A stretch of DNA of 55,608 nucleotides from Clostridiales bacterium (lineage in GTDB: Bacteria; Bacillota; Clostridia; Christensenellales; Pumilibacteraceae). Of this stretch, positions 32,816 to 41,872 are shown in pieces (the stretch's first letter is position 1; each line of letters opens with the position of its first letter). A program made the translations under genes and the position numbers. The stretch is taken from contig SVHU01000017.1 in the NCBI GenBank assembly GCA_015055625.1, positions 1 to 55,608 on the forward strand. Reading direction: 5' to 3'. The notes beneath the pieces were generated by a model. It worked only from the letters and a program-made list of their open reading frames with translations, searched no databases and was not told the origin of the DNA.

Positions 32816-35560
32816 ATGAAAACGTTAAATTTTGATAAAGACTGGAGATTTTGTTTTGAAAACAAAATGGACGGATACAATTATTTCGGTTTGTGGAAAA
32901 TAGAGGGTGGAGCAAGAGCTTGTGAGAGATTTCTGGATTTTAATAACTGGGAAAAGATTAATCTTCCTCATGATTGGGCTATTGCTATGCCAATTGATAA
33001 AACAGCAAACAATCTTGCAGGTGGTAGACTAAATTGCAGATACAACGCGCAAATGAGCGAACTTCTTAACGAGTCTAACAATATTTATAACGTTGGTTGG
33101 TACCGTAAACATTTTGAGTTTAATCCTAAGTGGAGAGATAAACGTATTTTTATTGAATTTGAAGGTGTTTATCGTGATGCTATTTTGTGGGTAAATGGTA
33201 CGTATATAATGCGTCATACTAGTGGGTATACAGGTTTTTGTGTGGAGATTACGGATTATTTATATGCCGGCGAAAACAGTATATCGGTTAGGGTTGATAC
33301 CGATCAAACTGAGGGGTGGTGGTATGATGGTTCGGGCATCTATCGTCACGTTTTCTTACACGTGTGCTCCCCCACGTATTTTAAGATGAACAAAACCGTT
33401 GTAAAAACGCAAAAAGACGGACAAGTATGTGTTTCGTGTGTTATTGTAAATGATGAGAATTGTAGCAAAAACACAGATACGTTGTTTGGAATTTATGACA
33501 AAAATGGGAATTGTGTGGCGCAATCCGTAGTTTGTACCGAGCTTGATGGAAATAGCGAGAAGCAGTTTAGTACAACGCTTAAAATAAATAATCCTATACT
33601 TTGGGATTTAGACAATCCGTATCTTTATACACTTGTTATTTCTGTTGACGGAGAAACACAAAAAACGGTGTTTGGCGTAAGAGAAATTCAGTTTGATCCG
33701 AATTGTGGTTTTTTACTTAATGGAAAACGTGTGAAGATACGTGGCGCGTGTGTACACCAGGATTTTGGTGGCGTAGGTGTAGCGCTGTCTGACAACCTTA
33801 ACAGATATAAGATAAAAAAATTAAAGGAAATGGGATGTAACGCGTACCGAACTTCTCACAATCCGCCTTCGCCAGCTTTGCTTAAAGCGTGTGATGAGGA
33901 AGGGATGCTTGTGATGGACGAAGCGAGAATGTTTGGAACTTCGCCCGAAGCAATAGACGAACTTACAGCGCTTATCGAACGTGACAGAAATCATCCGTCC
34001 GTTATTATGTGGAGCTTAGGTAATGAGGAAAATGCTATCGAAAACGTAGAGAATGGCGCTCGCTTAATGGAAAAAATGACGCGTATTGCCAAAAGATTAG
34101 ACGATAGACCAGTTACGTTTGGAGGCAATAACGGTGATAATTTTGAGGGCGTAAACCTAACGAGTGAGGTGCGAGGAATTAATTATATTCACGGCAAGGG
34201 AAGTAGCGGTCAGTATCCAACCTGGGTAGATAAATACCATGCCGAGCATCCGCATCAGCCCATAGTTGGAACGGAAGAAACGAGTAATTTTACCAGTCGT
34301 GGCGGAATGATTAATGATTTGGAAAATCTGCTTTTGGATTGTACGGGACAGGTGTGCGCAGCTTGGGGAACAACTCCTAGAGGATTTGTAAAATTCAGTG
34401 AAGAGCGTGATTATTATTCGGGTGGATTTATGTGGACGGGCTTTGATTATCGTGGCGAGCCAACACCTTTTAATAATACAAACGTGGTATCAACATTTGG
34501 CGCGATAGACTTATGTGGAATGGAAAAACCGCCATTTTATTATTATAAGGCGTGGTGGACGGACGAACCTGTGCTTAAGCTTTTACCGCATTGGAATTAT
34601 AAAAGTGGAGAAAAAGCTAGGGTTGTTGTAATGACTAACTGCGAGTATATTACGTTAAAGATAAATGACAAAATAATAGAGGAAAGAAAAGTAGAAAAGT
34701 TCGATGAACCAATATTTGAACTTGATTACCAAAAAGGTGTATTAGAAGTAATTGGTGTGAAAAATGGCAATACGTATACCGATAAATTGGAAACAGCTGG
34801 AAGAACCAGTAAGATAAAAACCGATTTAGTACTTAGTGGTAATACAGAAGAGGATATTGTTATATATGAGCTTACAGGCTATGATAAAAACGGAAGGTTT
34901 TGTCCTTTAGCGAACGAAATAGTGGAGGTTGCGGTTAGGAACGGAGAAATAGTGGGTGTAGGCAATGGCGATCCGTCATCTTATGAGCCTGAGCAAAAAA
35001 TGGCGCGTGAAGAGGCTGTTTATATAACTTCAATAACAGGTGATGACGGCGAAATTCCAGTACCGCCAAAGTATTCTAACGTAAAAAAACTTAGGAAAAC
35101 AGCGATAATACGAGAAGCTGAAATGCCTGGTTATACAGATGAGGTTAGATTGATTGCTCGAACGATTAATCCTGCAATAAAGTCTATCGAAACTTATTGT
35201 TTTAAGGTAAGTGACGTTCATAATTTTGAGTATGTAGAATTTGAAAGATTAGGAGGTAAGGCGAGAGTATATCTCAATGGAAAAGAAATAGGCAATAATC
35301 TTAGATCTTGTGTTTATGCTGATAGTTCACAGTCGCGTCCGTACCGTTTTTATACAAAGTTAAGAAAGGGTGAAAACGAAGTAAAAGTGGTTAGTGAACG
35401 CAATGAACAGTCGCCACCTGCCGTATCGGGATATATAAAGATAGGTAGGATGGTAAAAGATAAAACGTACCAATTAAGGTTGCATTATGGTAAGGCGAGG
35501 GTGTTTACAAGGAGCAAAAATATAGATAAATTAAAACTAATTGTTAAAATAAAGCGATAA
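32816..35560 (+). CDS. Glycoside hydrolase family 2 enzyme, beta-galactosidase-like
   Basis: The 914-residue protein has the GH2 domain order: a jelly-roll sugar-binding domain (NLPHDWAI-like, WYRKHF), an immunoglobulin-like domain, a catalytic barrel with the acid/base Glu in WSLGNEENA (about E404) and the nucleophile in VGTEETSN (about E487), then C-terminal sandwich domains including VVGVGNGDPSS-like loops typical of bacterial beta-galactosidase-type enzymes. Beta-galactosidase, beta-glucuronidase or beta-mannosidase are all possible. No signal peptide is present. I chose the ATG at 32816, five bases after TTTGGAG. It is followed by a strong terminator. Confidence 0.92.
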   Translation: MKTLNFDKDWRFCFENKMDGYNYFGLWKIEGGARACERFLDFNNWEKINLPHDWAIAMPIDKTANNLAGGRLNCRYNAQMSELLNESNNIYNVGWYRKHFEFNPKWRDKRIFIEFEGVYRDAILWVNGTYIMRHTSGYTGFCVEITDYLYAGENSISVRVDTDQTEGWWYDGSGIYRHVFLHVCSPTYFKMNKTVVKTQKDGQVCVSCVIVNDENCSKNTDTLFGIYDKNGNCVAQSVVCTELDGNSEKQFSTTLKINNPILWDLDNPYLYTLVISVDGETQKTVFGVREIQFDPNCGFLLNGKRVKIRGACVHQDFGGVGVALSDNLNRYKIKKLKEMGCNAYRTSHNPPSPALLKACDEEGMLVMDEARMFGTSPEAIDELTALIERDRNHPSVIMWSLGNEENAIENVENGARLMEKMTRIAKRLDDRPVTFGGNNGDNFEGVNLTSEVRGINYIHGKGSSGQYPTWVDKYHAEHPHQPIVGTEETSNFTSRGGMINDLENLLLDCTGQVCAAWGTTPRGFVKFSEERDYYSGGFMWTGFDYRGEPTPFNNTNVVSTFGAIDLCGMEKPPFYYYKAWWTDEPVLKLLPHWNYKSGEKARVVVMTNCEYITLKINDKIIEERKVEKFDEPIFELDYQKGVLEVIGVKNGNTYTDKLETAGRTSKIKTDLVLSGNTEEDIVIYELTGYDKNGRFCPLANEIVEVAVRNGEIVGVGNGDPSSYEPEQKMAREEAVYITSITGDDGEIPVPPKYSNVKKLRKTAIIREAEMPGYTDEVRLIARTINPAIKSIETYCFKVSDVHNFEYVEFERLGGKARVYLNGKEIGNNLRSCVYADSSQSRPYRFYTKLRKGENEVKVVSERNEQSPPAVSGYIKIGRMVKDKTYQLRLHYGKARVFTRSKNIDKLKLIVKIKR

Positions 35561-35578
35561 CGTATACTAGTTTTGAGT

Positions 35579-35636
35579 AAAATAAAAGGCGCGAGGCAAT
35601 CCAAAAGGAAATTAAACCTTGCGTCTTTTATTTTTA
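35579..35636 (+). terminator. Terminator between GH2 and the leucine-rich lipoprotein gene
   Basis: AAAATAAAAGGCGCGAGG pairs with CCTTGCGTCTTTTATTTT around a long loop. It lies between convergent genes and can serve both. Confidence 0.8.
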
Positions 35637-35649
35637 ATTTTAGCTTATT

Positions 35650-38600
35650 TTAGCTTATGCGGTCGTAGTAGACGTCCGGATTTTTAAGTCGTTCTATAAT
35701 AGTACTAGAGTTGCTAAAGAAATACGTCCAGTTATTAGAACAGTCCCAATATGAATATACTGTCGAGGTTGCATTACTGATAGATGCGAATCTAAATGCG
35801 TTTACATCTATTTTCTTAAGCTCTTCTCCAAGAGTAAGGCTTTTGAACGAGCAGTAATAGAAAGCTTCTTTGCCGATATATTCCAAAGCATTTGGAAGAA
35901 CAACGTCGCCGAAAGATTTCTTGTTTTGATAAAATGCAGACGCGCCAATGTGGGTAAGAGAAGAAGGAAGATTTAGCGAGGTAAGCGAGCACTCATAGAA
36001 TGCGCCGTCATCAATAATTCCGACGTTCTTACCAAAAGTTACGCTTGCAAGCTCAGCACATTCGGTAAACGCCGATTTACCAATACGGGTTACGGAGTCG
36101 GGAATTACAACGTTGTTGAGTTTAATACACCAAGCAAATGCGTAATCGTCAATGTTTTTGAGTGTTGAGGGAAGAACAATTTCGGTAAGGTTTGCACACT
36201 TTTCAAACGCGCAATAAGGAATAGTAGTAATTGTTTCGGGAAGAACAACTTTGGTTATCGTTTTGTTTTCTCTGAAGATTTGTGTAATATCTATAACAGG
36301 CTTGTTGTTAATATGCGAAGGAACGGTTATTTGAGTATCGCTTCCGTTATAAGCAGTTAAAATAACGTTATCGCCACAAACTACGTACTCATAATCCCCA
36401 TAAACGAGTTTATCCTCGTTGTACACAACTGGATTGTTATCGGGGTTCCAGTTTTCGTACCAGCTTGCTCTATGGGTAGGAGTATTTATTGTTATTGTAA
36501 GGAGTGGGCAGTTTTCAAACGCTTTTGCGCCCATTTTTTCAATGCCAGCGTGAATGGTTGCTTTTGTAAGAGCAGAACAATCTTTAACTGCGCTAGAGAG
36601 AATTGCACGAGTGTTACCGTGAACTTCAAGTTCGGTTATATCTTTGTTTACAGTGCCTACAAGCACAAGATAGGGGTTTTGGGTAGAACCAAGATATAAT
36701 CCGTTGCCGTAAGTATTGTACTTAAGCGCATTTGAGCCGGTAAATACGTATTGTCCTATCGTAGAAAGCGAATCTGAAAGCGTTACGTTTTGTAAGCCTG
36801 TATATCCAAGCGCATAATTCTCTATTGTATTAACGTTTTTACCCATATCAAGAGAGGTAAGAGTGTGGCAGTTGTAGAACGCATATTGTGCAAGCCTTGT
36901 TACAGAATCGGGAAGTGTTATAGAAGTTATTCCGCAATTTTGGAAAGCGTATTTACCGATATGCGTTATACCGTCGTTAAGGTTGACCGTAGTGATGTTA
37001 GAGCAGTTTTTGAACGCATAGTCGGGAACGTGTGTTTCAGCAGTAATTGTTACCGTTTTTAACGACGCGGGAATATAGTAGTAATAGTTTTTATAAGCAG
37101 TAATATTGGAAGAGAACTGGTTTGTCGTGCCGATAGAGGAAGAGGAGGTCGAATATCCAAAAATTATTCCCAAAACAGCGCTCTCGTTTACAGAACTGCG
37201 CTCTGATCCAATAAAGGGAAGTGAAATGCTTTCAATCGCGGAACAATTATTAAAAGCTCCGTTTTCAATTTTTTTGATATTTTTATTTATTGTTACTTCT
37301 TTTAAGTTTGCACTATATGCAAACGCATTTTTTTCTATTACTTCGATGTTATCGGGAAGAGAAATCGAAGTTGCCTTAATTCCAGAAAAAGTTCCTTGCT
37401 TAATTACCGTAATGGACTTAGGTAAAGAAATCGAAGTAAGTCCGCAACCACTAAATGCATTATTGTCGATGTCTTGCAAAGACTCGGGAAGATCTATTTG
37501 AGAAAGCGAAGAACAACCGCTAAAAGCAGAGTATCCGATAGAAATTAGCTTATCGTTCATTATAACTTCGCTCAATGCCGTACATTTTTCAAAAGCAGTT
37601 TCTTGAATTTTTTCTACTTTAGATGGAATTTCAATCTTTTGTAGCGTGGCGTTGTTTTTGAATGCTTTGCCTATTATCTTTGTGTCGGGGTGAATGGTAA
37701 AAGTAGTTCTATCGTTAGGCGCAGAAATTAAAATCATATATTTCTCTTTACTAGAGCCAAGATATTGACCGCCTTCGTATTCGTTGTATATTATATTTGA
37801 GCAGTTTGACGTAATCCCTGATCCTACCGATTTGATATTGTCGGGCAAAGTGAGCGAAGTAAGGTTTTTACAACCGCTAAACGCTTCGCTTCCGATAGTT
37901 TCGACGGAAGTTGGAATGGATATGTTAGAAATTGCCGTATAAGCAAAAGCGCTCGAGTCTATTGTTTTTAACGAAGCAGGAAGAATAACGGAAGTGAGAT
38001 TATTACAGCTATAAAAAGCGGAAGAGCGAATGGTTTCTAAAGATGAAGGGAGTGATAATTCGGTCAAAGAAGTATTGCGGTTGAATGCGGAAATCCCTAT
38101 GCTTTTTAATGTGTTTGAAAATCTAATCGTCGTTACGTTATTACAGTTTTCAAATGCGTAATCGCCAATCTTAGTTATGGTGTCGGGAATATAAATATCA
38201 ATAAGAGATTGATTATTGTAAAACGCGTTATTCTCTATTTCGGTTACCGCTTTACCCATATATGACGATGGAATAACTACTCTCGCTGCGTTAAACCTGG
38301 AAGTTGCTTTTACGGAATACGTTTGTGTATTGGTGTTTAGCGTAAAAGAAAGGTTGTCGCTTGGTGTGCGTGTAGAACAAACGGAGCATACGTTGTCTAC
38401 AAAATCGTGGTTGGGCATAGGCAAGTAAACCGTTTTTTCGTCAGTATATTCAACTCCGTTTACGTTAGCTGTTGCGGTATAAACCGTAGTGCCAAGCGTA
38501 GAACAGGTAGACGGCGTTGTTTTTTCTGTTATAGTTGCAATCTGCTCAGTTATGGCAAAGTCGCAGTTTTTACAAGCCAAATCAACCGAAGCTTCGGAAT

Positions 38601-38841
38601 AATCCGCCCATGTCCAAACCTGTTCGCAATCGTGGCGCGCAGGAATTGCTCTGGTTTCTTCTTCGTTACAAGACGAGCAAACTCTTTTTTCTTCGCCGTT
38701 TTCCGTGCAGGAAGCGGAACTTACCGTTGTCCATTCGCTGAAAGAATGTTTATGTGGAGTAGAAGATGAGTCGCACGCAGTAATAGCAGTGAGAGCGAGA
38801 GCAAGGGATAATAGTGGAATAATTAATTTTTTCTTTGACAT
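35650..38841 (-). CDS. BspA-like leucine-rich repeat (LRR_5) surface lipoprotein
   Basis: The 1063-residue protein has a lipoprotein signal (LTAITACD, lipid on Cys 23), two Cys-rich segments of the CTENGEEKRVCSSC type near residues 45-125, and then about 25 LRR_5 repeats of roughly 23 residues such as ITKIGDYAFENCNNVTTI and VTRLAQYAFYNCHTLTSL. BspA-like proteins of gut and oral bacteria bind host or bacterial surfaces. The repeat run is broken by islands with conserved NTYGNGLYLGSTQNPYLVLVG-like blocks. AAGGAG precedes the ATG at 38841. It is a single-gene unit, and a weak TATAAC -10 box lies upstream on the minus strand. Confidence 0.92.
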   Translation of the reverse strand: MSKKKLIIPLLSLALALTAITACDSSSTPHKHSFSEWTTVSSASCTENGEEKRVCSSCNEEETRAIPARHDCEQVWTWADYSEASVDLACKNCDFAITEQIATITEKTTPSTCSTLGTTVYTATANVNGVEYTDEKTVYLPMPNHDFVDNVCSVCSTRTPSDNLSFTLNTNTQTYSVKATSRFNAARVVIPSSYMGKAVTEIENNAFYNNQSLIDIYIPDTITKIGDYAFENCNNVTTIRFSNTLKSIGISAFNRNTSLTELSLPSSLETIRSSAFYSCNNLTSVILPASLKTIDSSAFAYTAISNISIPTSVETIGSEAFSGCKNLTSLTLPDNIKSVGSGITSNCSNIIYNEYEGGQYLGSSKEKYMILISAPNDRTTFTIHPDTKIIGKAFKNNATLQKIEIPSKVEKIQETAFEKCTALSEVIMNDKLISIGYSAFSGCSSLSQIDLPESLQDIDNNAFSGCGLTSISLPKSITVIKQGTFSGIKATSISLPDNIEVIEKNAFAYSANLKEVTINKNIKKIENGAFNNCSAIESISLPFIGSERSSVNESAVLGIIFGYSTSSSSIGTTNQFSSNITAYKNYYYYIPASLKTVTITAETHVPDYAFKNCSNITTVNLNDGITHIGKYAFQNCGITSITLPDSVTRLAQYAFYNCHTLTSLDMGKNVNTIENYALGYTGLQNVTLSDSLSTIGQYVFTGSNALKYNTYGNGLYLGSTQNPYLVLVGTVNKDITELEVHGNTRAILSSAVKDCSALTKATIHAGIEKMGAKAFENCPLLTITINTPTHRASWYENWNPDNNPVVYNEDKLVYGDYEYVVCGDNVILTAYNGSDTQITVPSHINNKPVIDITQIFRENKTITKVVLPETITTIPYCAFEKCANLTEIVLPSTLKNIDDYAFAWCIKLNNVVIPDSVTRIGKSAFTECAELASVTFGKNVGIIDDGAFYECSLTSLNLPSSLTHIGASAFYQNKKSFGDVVLPNALEYIGKEAFYYCSFKSLTLGEELKKIDVNAFRFASISNATSTVYSYWDCSNNWTYFFSNSSTIIERLKNPDVYYDRIS

Positions 38842-38984
38842 AATAAAACTCCTTTTTTAGCGTTATATAGTGATTGTTTTTTTGAGTGTTATACTTAAAG
38901 TTTCAGCGTATTTTTTAGCATTATTAAAGTTCTTGTATTATATACCTTTTATATATTGTTTGTCAATTAATAATATGAAATCGA

Positions 38985-39014
38985 TTGCATTTTGAGAATG
39001 TGTTGTGGTATACT
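38985..39014 (+). promoter_or_regulatory. Promoter of the SHMT-like gene
   Basis: TTGCAT (38985-38990) and TATACT (39009-39014) are spaced by 18 bp. Confidence 0.7.
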
Positions 39015-39045
39015 TGACTGGAATACTCAAGGAGGTTTTAAAGAA

Positions 39046-40278
39046 ATGGAAATTGTTGCAAACAAGGACGTCGAATTATTTAAAATCCTTAAAAACGAAA
39101 GTAAAAGAGAAGAGAACACTCTGGAGATGGTGGCTAGCGAAAGTATTCAGCCCAACGAGGCTTTATATCTTGCAGGTAGCGCGTTTAATAACAAGACGGC
39201 GGTTGGAAGAATTGGAAATCAACGCCTCAAAGGTTCTATATATGCCGACGAGGTAGAAAAACTTTGTAAGGATAGAGTTATGCAGATTTTTGGAGCGGAA
39301 CACGCCAACGTAGTAACGTATTCGGGATCCGTTGCAAATTTTTGCGCGTATAATGCTGTGTTAAATCCAGGCGACAGAGTTCTTGCGCTCGATCCTGTTA
39401 CGGGTTCGCATCAGTCGCACGGTGGAAAAAATAACATTTCGTCTAAGCTTTATTCTTTTAAGTATTTTGGACTTAACGAACAAACTTTGGATATAGATTA
39501 TGAGGGCGCGGATAGAATTTGTAAGGAGTTTCGTCCTAAGCTTATCGTAATAGGCTCGGCTGCGTACTCAAGAAAAATCGATTATGCTCGTCTTGCGGAT
39601 ATTGCGCACAAAAACGGAGCTTTCTTAATGGCGGATATCGCGCATTTTTCGGGGCTTGTTGCAGGCGGTGTTTCTCCCGATCCTGTGCCTTATGCAGACA
39701 TTGTAACTGCTTCTACCACAAAGACAATGTGCGGACCTCACAGCGGTTTTATAATGTGCAAAAAGGAGCTTGCTCAACGCGTGGAAGATAGCGTGTATCC
39801 CGGATACGTGGCGTCTTTGCACCTTCAGACAATTTCCGCAATGGCGTACGCAATAGGCAGAGCAAAGAGCGCGGAATTTGTTGAGCTTATGCAAAAAATA
39901 GTGCATAACGCTAAGTACATGTGCTTAGCATTGCAAAAACGCGGTTTTGATATTTTTACGGGTGGAACCGACTGTCATATGTTTTTAGTCGATCTTCGTC
40001 CGTTTGGTATAGACGGCGTAACGTTTGCTGACAGGTTAGAAAGAGCTGGAATAAACGTAAATTCTAAGGGTATTCCGTTTGATGATAGCGTTGTAGCTCG
40101 TGGAATAAGAGCAGGAACAACCGTACTTACTCAACGTAAGATGAGCGAAAAGGAAATGGACGAGATTGCTGATTTATTCTTAATGCTCGCTCAAAAAGAC
40201 GGAGAAAACAGAGTGGAAGAAGCGTTAAACAAAGTTAAAGCCCTTTGTGAAAAATTCCCGATAAAGGATATAATTTAA
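39046..40278 (+). CDS. SHMT-like PLP-dependent enzyme with altered folate-site residues
   Basis: The 410-residue protein has the length and fold of serine hydroxymethyltransferase: SGSVANFCAYNAVLNPGD, MADIAHFSGLVAGG (Asp 197 and His 200 for PLP) and a PLP lysine in TASTTKT (K226), plus the substrate-carboxylate Arg in RGIRAGT. However, the residue before the PLP lysine, His in true SHMT, is Thr 225. The conserved NKYAEGYPGKRYYGG segment, holding the folate-contacting Tyr and Glu, reads NKTAVGRIGNQRLKGS here. I therefore call it SHMT-like and not glyA. An amino acid substrate is likely, with aldolase or transaldolase chemistry possible. AAGGAGG lies 10 bases before the ATG at 39046. It is a single-gene unit with its own promoter and terminator. 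Confidence 0.85.
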   Translation: MEIVANKDVELFKILKNESKREENTLEMVASESIQPNEALYLAGSAFNNKTAVGRIGNQRLKGSIYADEVEKLCKDRVMQIFGAEHANVVTYSGSVANFCAYNAVLNPGDRVLALDPVTGSHQSHGGKNNISSKLYSFKYFGLNEQTLDIDYEGADRICKEFRPKLIVIGSAAYSRKIDYARLADIAHKNGAFLMADIAHFSGLVAGGVSPDPVPYADIVTASTTKTMCGPHSGFIMCKKELAQRVEDSVYPGYVASLHLQTISAMAYAIGRAKSAEFVELMQKIVHNAKYMCLALQKRGFDIFTGGTDCHMFLVDLRPFGIDGVTFADRLERAGINVNSKGIPFDDSVVARGIRAGTTVLTQRKMSEKEMDEIADLFLMLAQKDGENRVEEALNKVKALCEKFPIKDII

Positions 40279-40325
40279 CCCCAAAACTAGCATACGTATG
40301 TTTGATTTTATTACATAATAGCAAT

Positions 40326-40372
40326 AAAAGCGCGCTACATTTCTTAATAAATAGAGAGTGGTGCGCTTTTTA
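40326..40372 (+). terminator. Terminator after the SHMT-like gene
   Basis: AAAAGCGCGCTAC pairs with GTGGTGCGCTTTT (G-U pairs allowed) and is followed by T residues. Confidence 0.85.
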
Positions 40373-40450
40373 TATGTGGATTTTTGTAAACGTAGAGTGA
40401 AAAATAATAATGGAATTAGCTCGAAAACAAAAGAATTTTTATAAAAATGC

Positions 40451-40479
40451 TTGATAAACCTTTTAAGATGTGATAATAT
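40451..40479 (+). promoter_or_regulatory. Promoter of the first small membrane paralog
   Basis: TTGATA (40451-40456) and TAATAT (40474-40479) are spaced by 17 bp. Confidence 0.65.
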
Positions 40480-40521
40480 ATCATAAGGAAGTATATTAAA
40501 GAAAATAAAAGAGAGGATAGT

Positions 40522-41055
40522 ATGGATAAGAAAAAATTGAGCTTTTGGCTTAACCTTATTGCGTTAGTTATGGCTATTGTGTCGGTATTCGTTATGTTCT
40601 TGCCGGCAATGCGTGTAACTATGGTAGGATCTAATGCGGAAAAGGGTTTGTATAATGCTTTTCAAACAATGTTTGGCGCAGAAGAGGCAAATATTAACGG
40701 TGTAAAAGTAAACGTTATAGACTTTTCAGTTATGAATTTTATTGGCGGATTGCTGATTTTGCTTGGCATAGCAGTTATGGTTATAAATGTCGTTAAACCA
40801 ACGCTTGGCGGAGCTAAGGGCATTATAATAAGAAAGATACTTGCAGGCGTATTGCTTATTGCAGGTGGTGTATTTGCATTCTTTACCGTAGAGTTTGTCG
40901 TAACCAACGGATATCAGTGGTTAGGTCTTAATAAAGAAATTTGCGAAGGTCCCATTGTTCAGGGCATAATCGCAATATTGTCGGGCTTATGCGCAGTAGC
41001 GTCTATTATTATAGACAAGCTTAGTGTTTCAACGTCAGGAAAAAGCGAAGAGTAA
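40522..41055 (+). CDS. Four-helix membrane protein, paralog of the next gene
   Basis: The 177-residue protein has predicted helices near residues 9-28, 72-92, 105-127 and 145-165. Between helices 1 and 2 lies a soluble loop with FLPAMRVTMV and AFQTMFGAEEANINGVKV. The pattern (FLP near the end of helix 1, an MFG motif in the loop, then three helices) is repeated in the gene at 41321. I do not recognise a named family. GAGAGGAT precedes the ATG. It is bounded by its own promoter and terminator. Confidence 0.75.
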   Translation: MDKKKLSFWLNLIALVMAIVSVFVMFLPAMRVTMVGSNAEKGLYNAFQTMFGAEEANINGVKVNVIDFSVMNFIGGLLILLGIAVMVINVVKPTLGGAKGIIIRKILAGVLLIAGGVFAFFTVEFVVTNGYQWLGLNKEICEGPIVQGIIAILSGLCAVASIIIDKLSVSTSGKSEE

Positions 41056-41076
41056 CAAAAAACATACTTAAAAAGG

Positions 41077-41116
41077 AATTCACCCTAAAGTAGGTTGCTT
41101 TAAGGGTGAATTTTTA
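41077..41116 (+). terminator. Terminator after the first membrane paralog
   Basis: AATTCACCCTAAAG pairs with CTTTAAGGGTGAATT around TAGGTTG, followed by T residues. One bulge is allowed. Confidence 0.85.
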
Positions 41117-41241
41117 TTATAAAGACTTAACAATAAAAAACAGGTTTTTTGCTAAAATTATTGAAAAAGCCATAATTAGCTAGATAATTTGTTGAGTTAT
41201 TGATTTTTGTGTACAATATTGTAAAATTTGTTGTATTTTAG

Positions 41242-41270
41242 TTGCATTTGTGAAAGATGTGTGATAGAAT
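41242..41270 (+). promoter_or_regulatory. Promoter of the second small membrane paralog
   Basis: TTGCAT (41242-41247) and TAGAAT (41265-41270) are spaced by 17 bp. Confidence 0.65.
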
Positions 41271-41320
41271 AGACCTATAAGTTGGAAAGACTTAAAATAT
41301 TTTTTACCTAGGAGGTTATT

Positions 41321-41794
41321 ATGGGTAAGTTAAAGAAAGTTTTTGGAATTGTTTCCGGAGTATTGGGAATTGTGGCAGCAATGATGTTAATGTTTCTTCC
41401 AATGATTAACATGGAGGGCAGTAAAGATACGTATAGCGGTCTTCAGGTTATGTTTGGATATTCAGAGTCTGCTTATGGTATATCAGTTGAAACATTCAAG
41501 TTCTCGTTTATGGCTCTTCTTGTAGCAATTCTTTTCATTTTGGGAGGAATTATTGCTCTTGTAAACATTAAGAAAGGAAATAGAGGAGTTTCTATTTTAG
41601 CTGGATTACTTCTTATAGCTGCATCAGTTATGTCATTTATGGCTAATCTTTTTGTTGTTCCTTCGGCTCTTCTTCAGACAGCAGTAGATGCAGGAATGGT
41701 TAAGTTTGCTCTTGCAACAGGACCTGTTGTTGCAGCAGTTATGGGTATTATTGCAGGTGGTTTATCTGCTGTATCCGCAATTTTTAAGAACTAA
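41321..41794 (+). CDS. Four-helix membrane protein, paralog of the preceding gene
   Basis: The 157-residue protein has the same pattern as the gene at 40522: an N-terminal helix ending in MFLPMIN, a loop with GLQVMFGYSESAYGISVETF, and three further helices. The shared FLP and MFG marks suggest a tandem duplication followed by wide divergence, each copy with its own promoter and terminator. AGGAGG lies six bases before the ATG. The function is unknown. Confidence 0.75.
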   Translation: MGKLKKVFGIVSGVLGIVAAMMLMFLPMINMEGSKDTYSGLQVMFGYSESAYGISVETFKFSFMALLVAILFILGGIIALVNIKKGNRGVSILAGLLLIAASVMSFMANLFVVPSALLQTAVDAGMVKFALATGPVVAAVMGIIAGGLSAVSAIFKN

Positions 41795-41821
41795 TTCGTT
41801 GAAGCTTAATTTAATAAAAAC

Positions 41822-41854
41822 AAAAAACCGTGCTTGAAAAAGTACGGTTTTTTT
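41822..41854 (+). terminator. Terminator after the second membrane paralog
   Basis: AAAAAACCGTGCTT pairs with AAGTACGGTTTTTT around GAAA. It lies between convergent genes. Confidence 0.88.
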
Positions 41855-41872
41855 ATATACGTATGTGAGTTT

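Noticed and set aside
39046..40278. Naming the SHMT-like gene glyA
   Set aside because: Residues for folate-dependent catalysis are replaced, so the canonical reaction is not supported by sequence.
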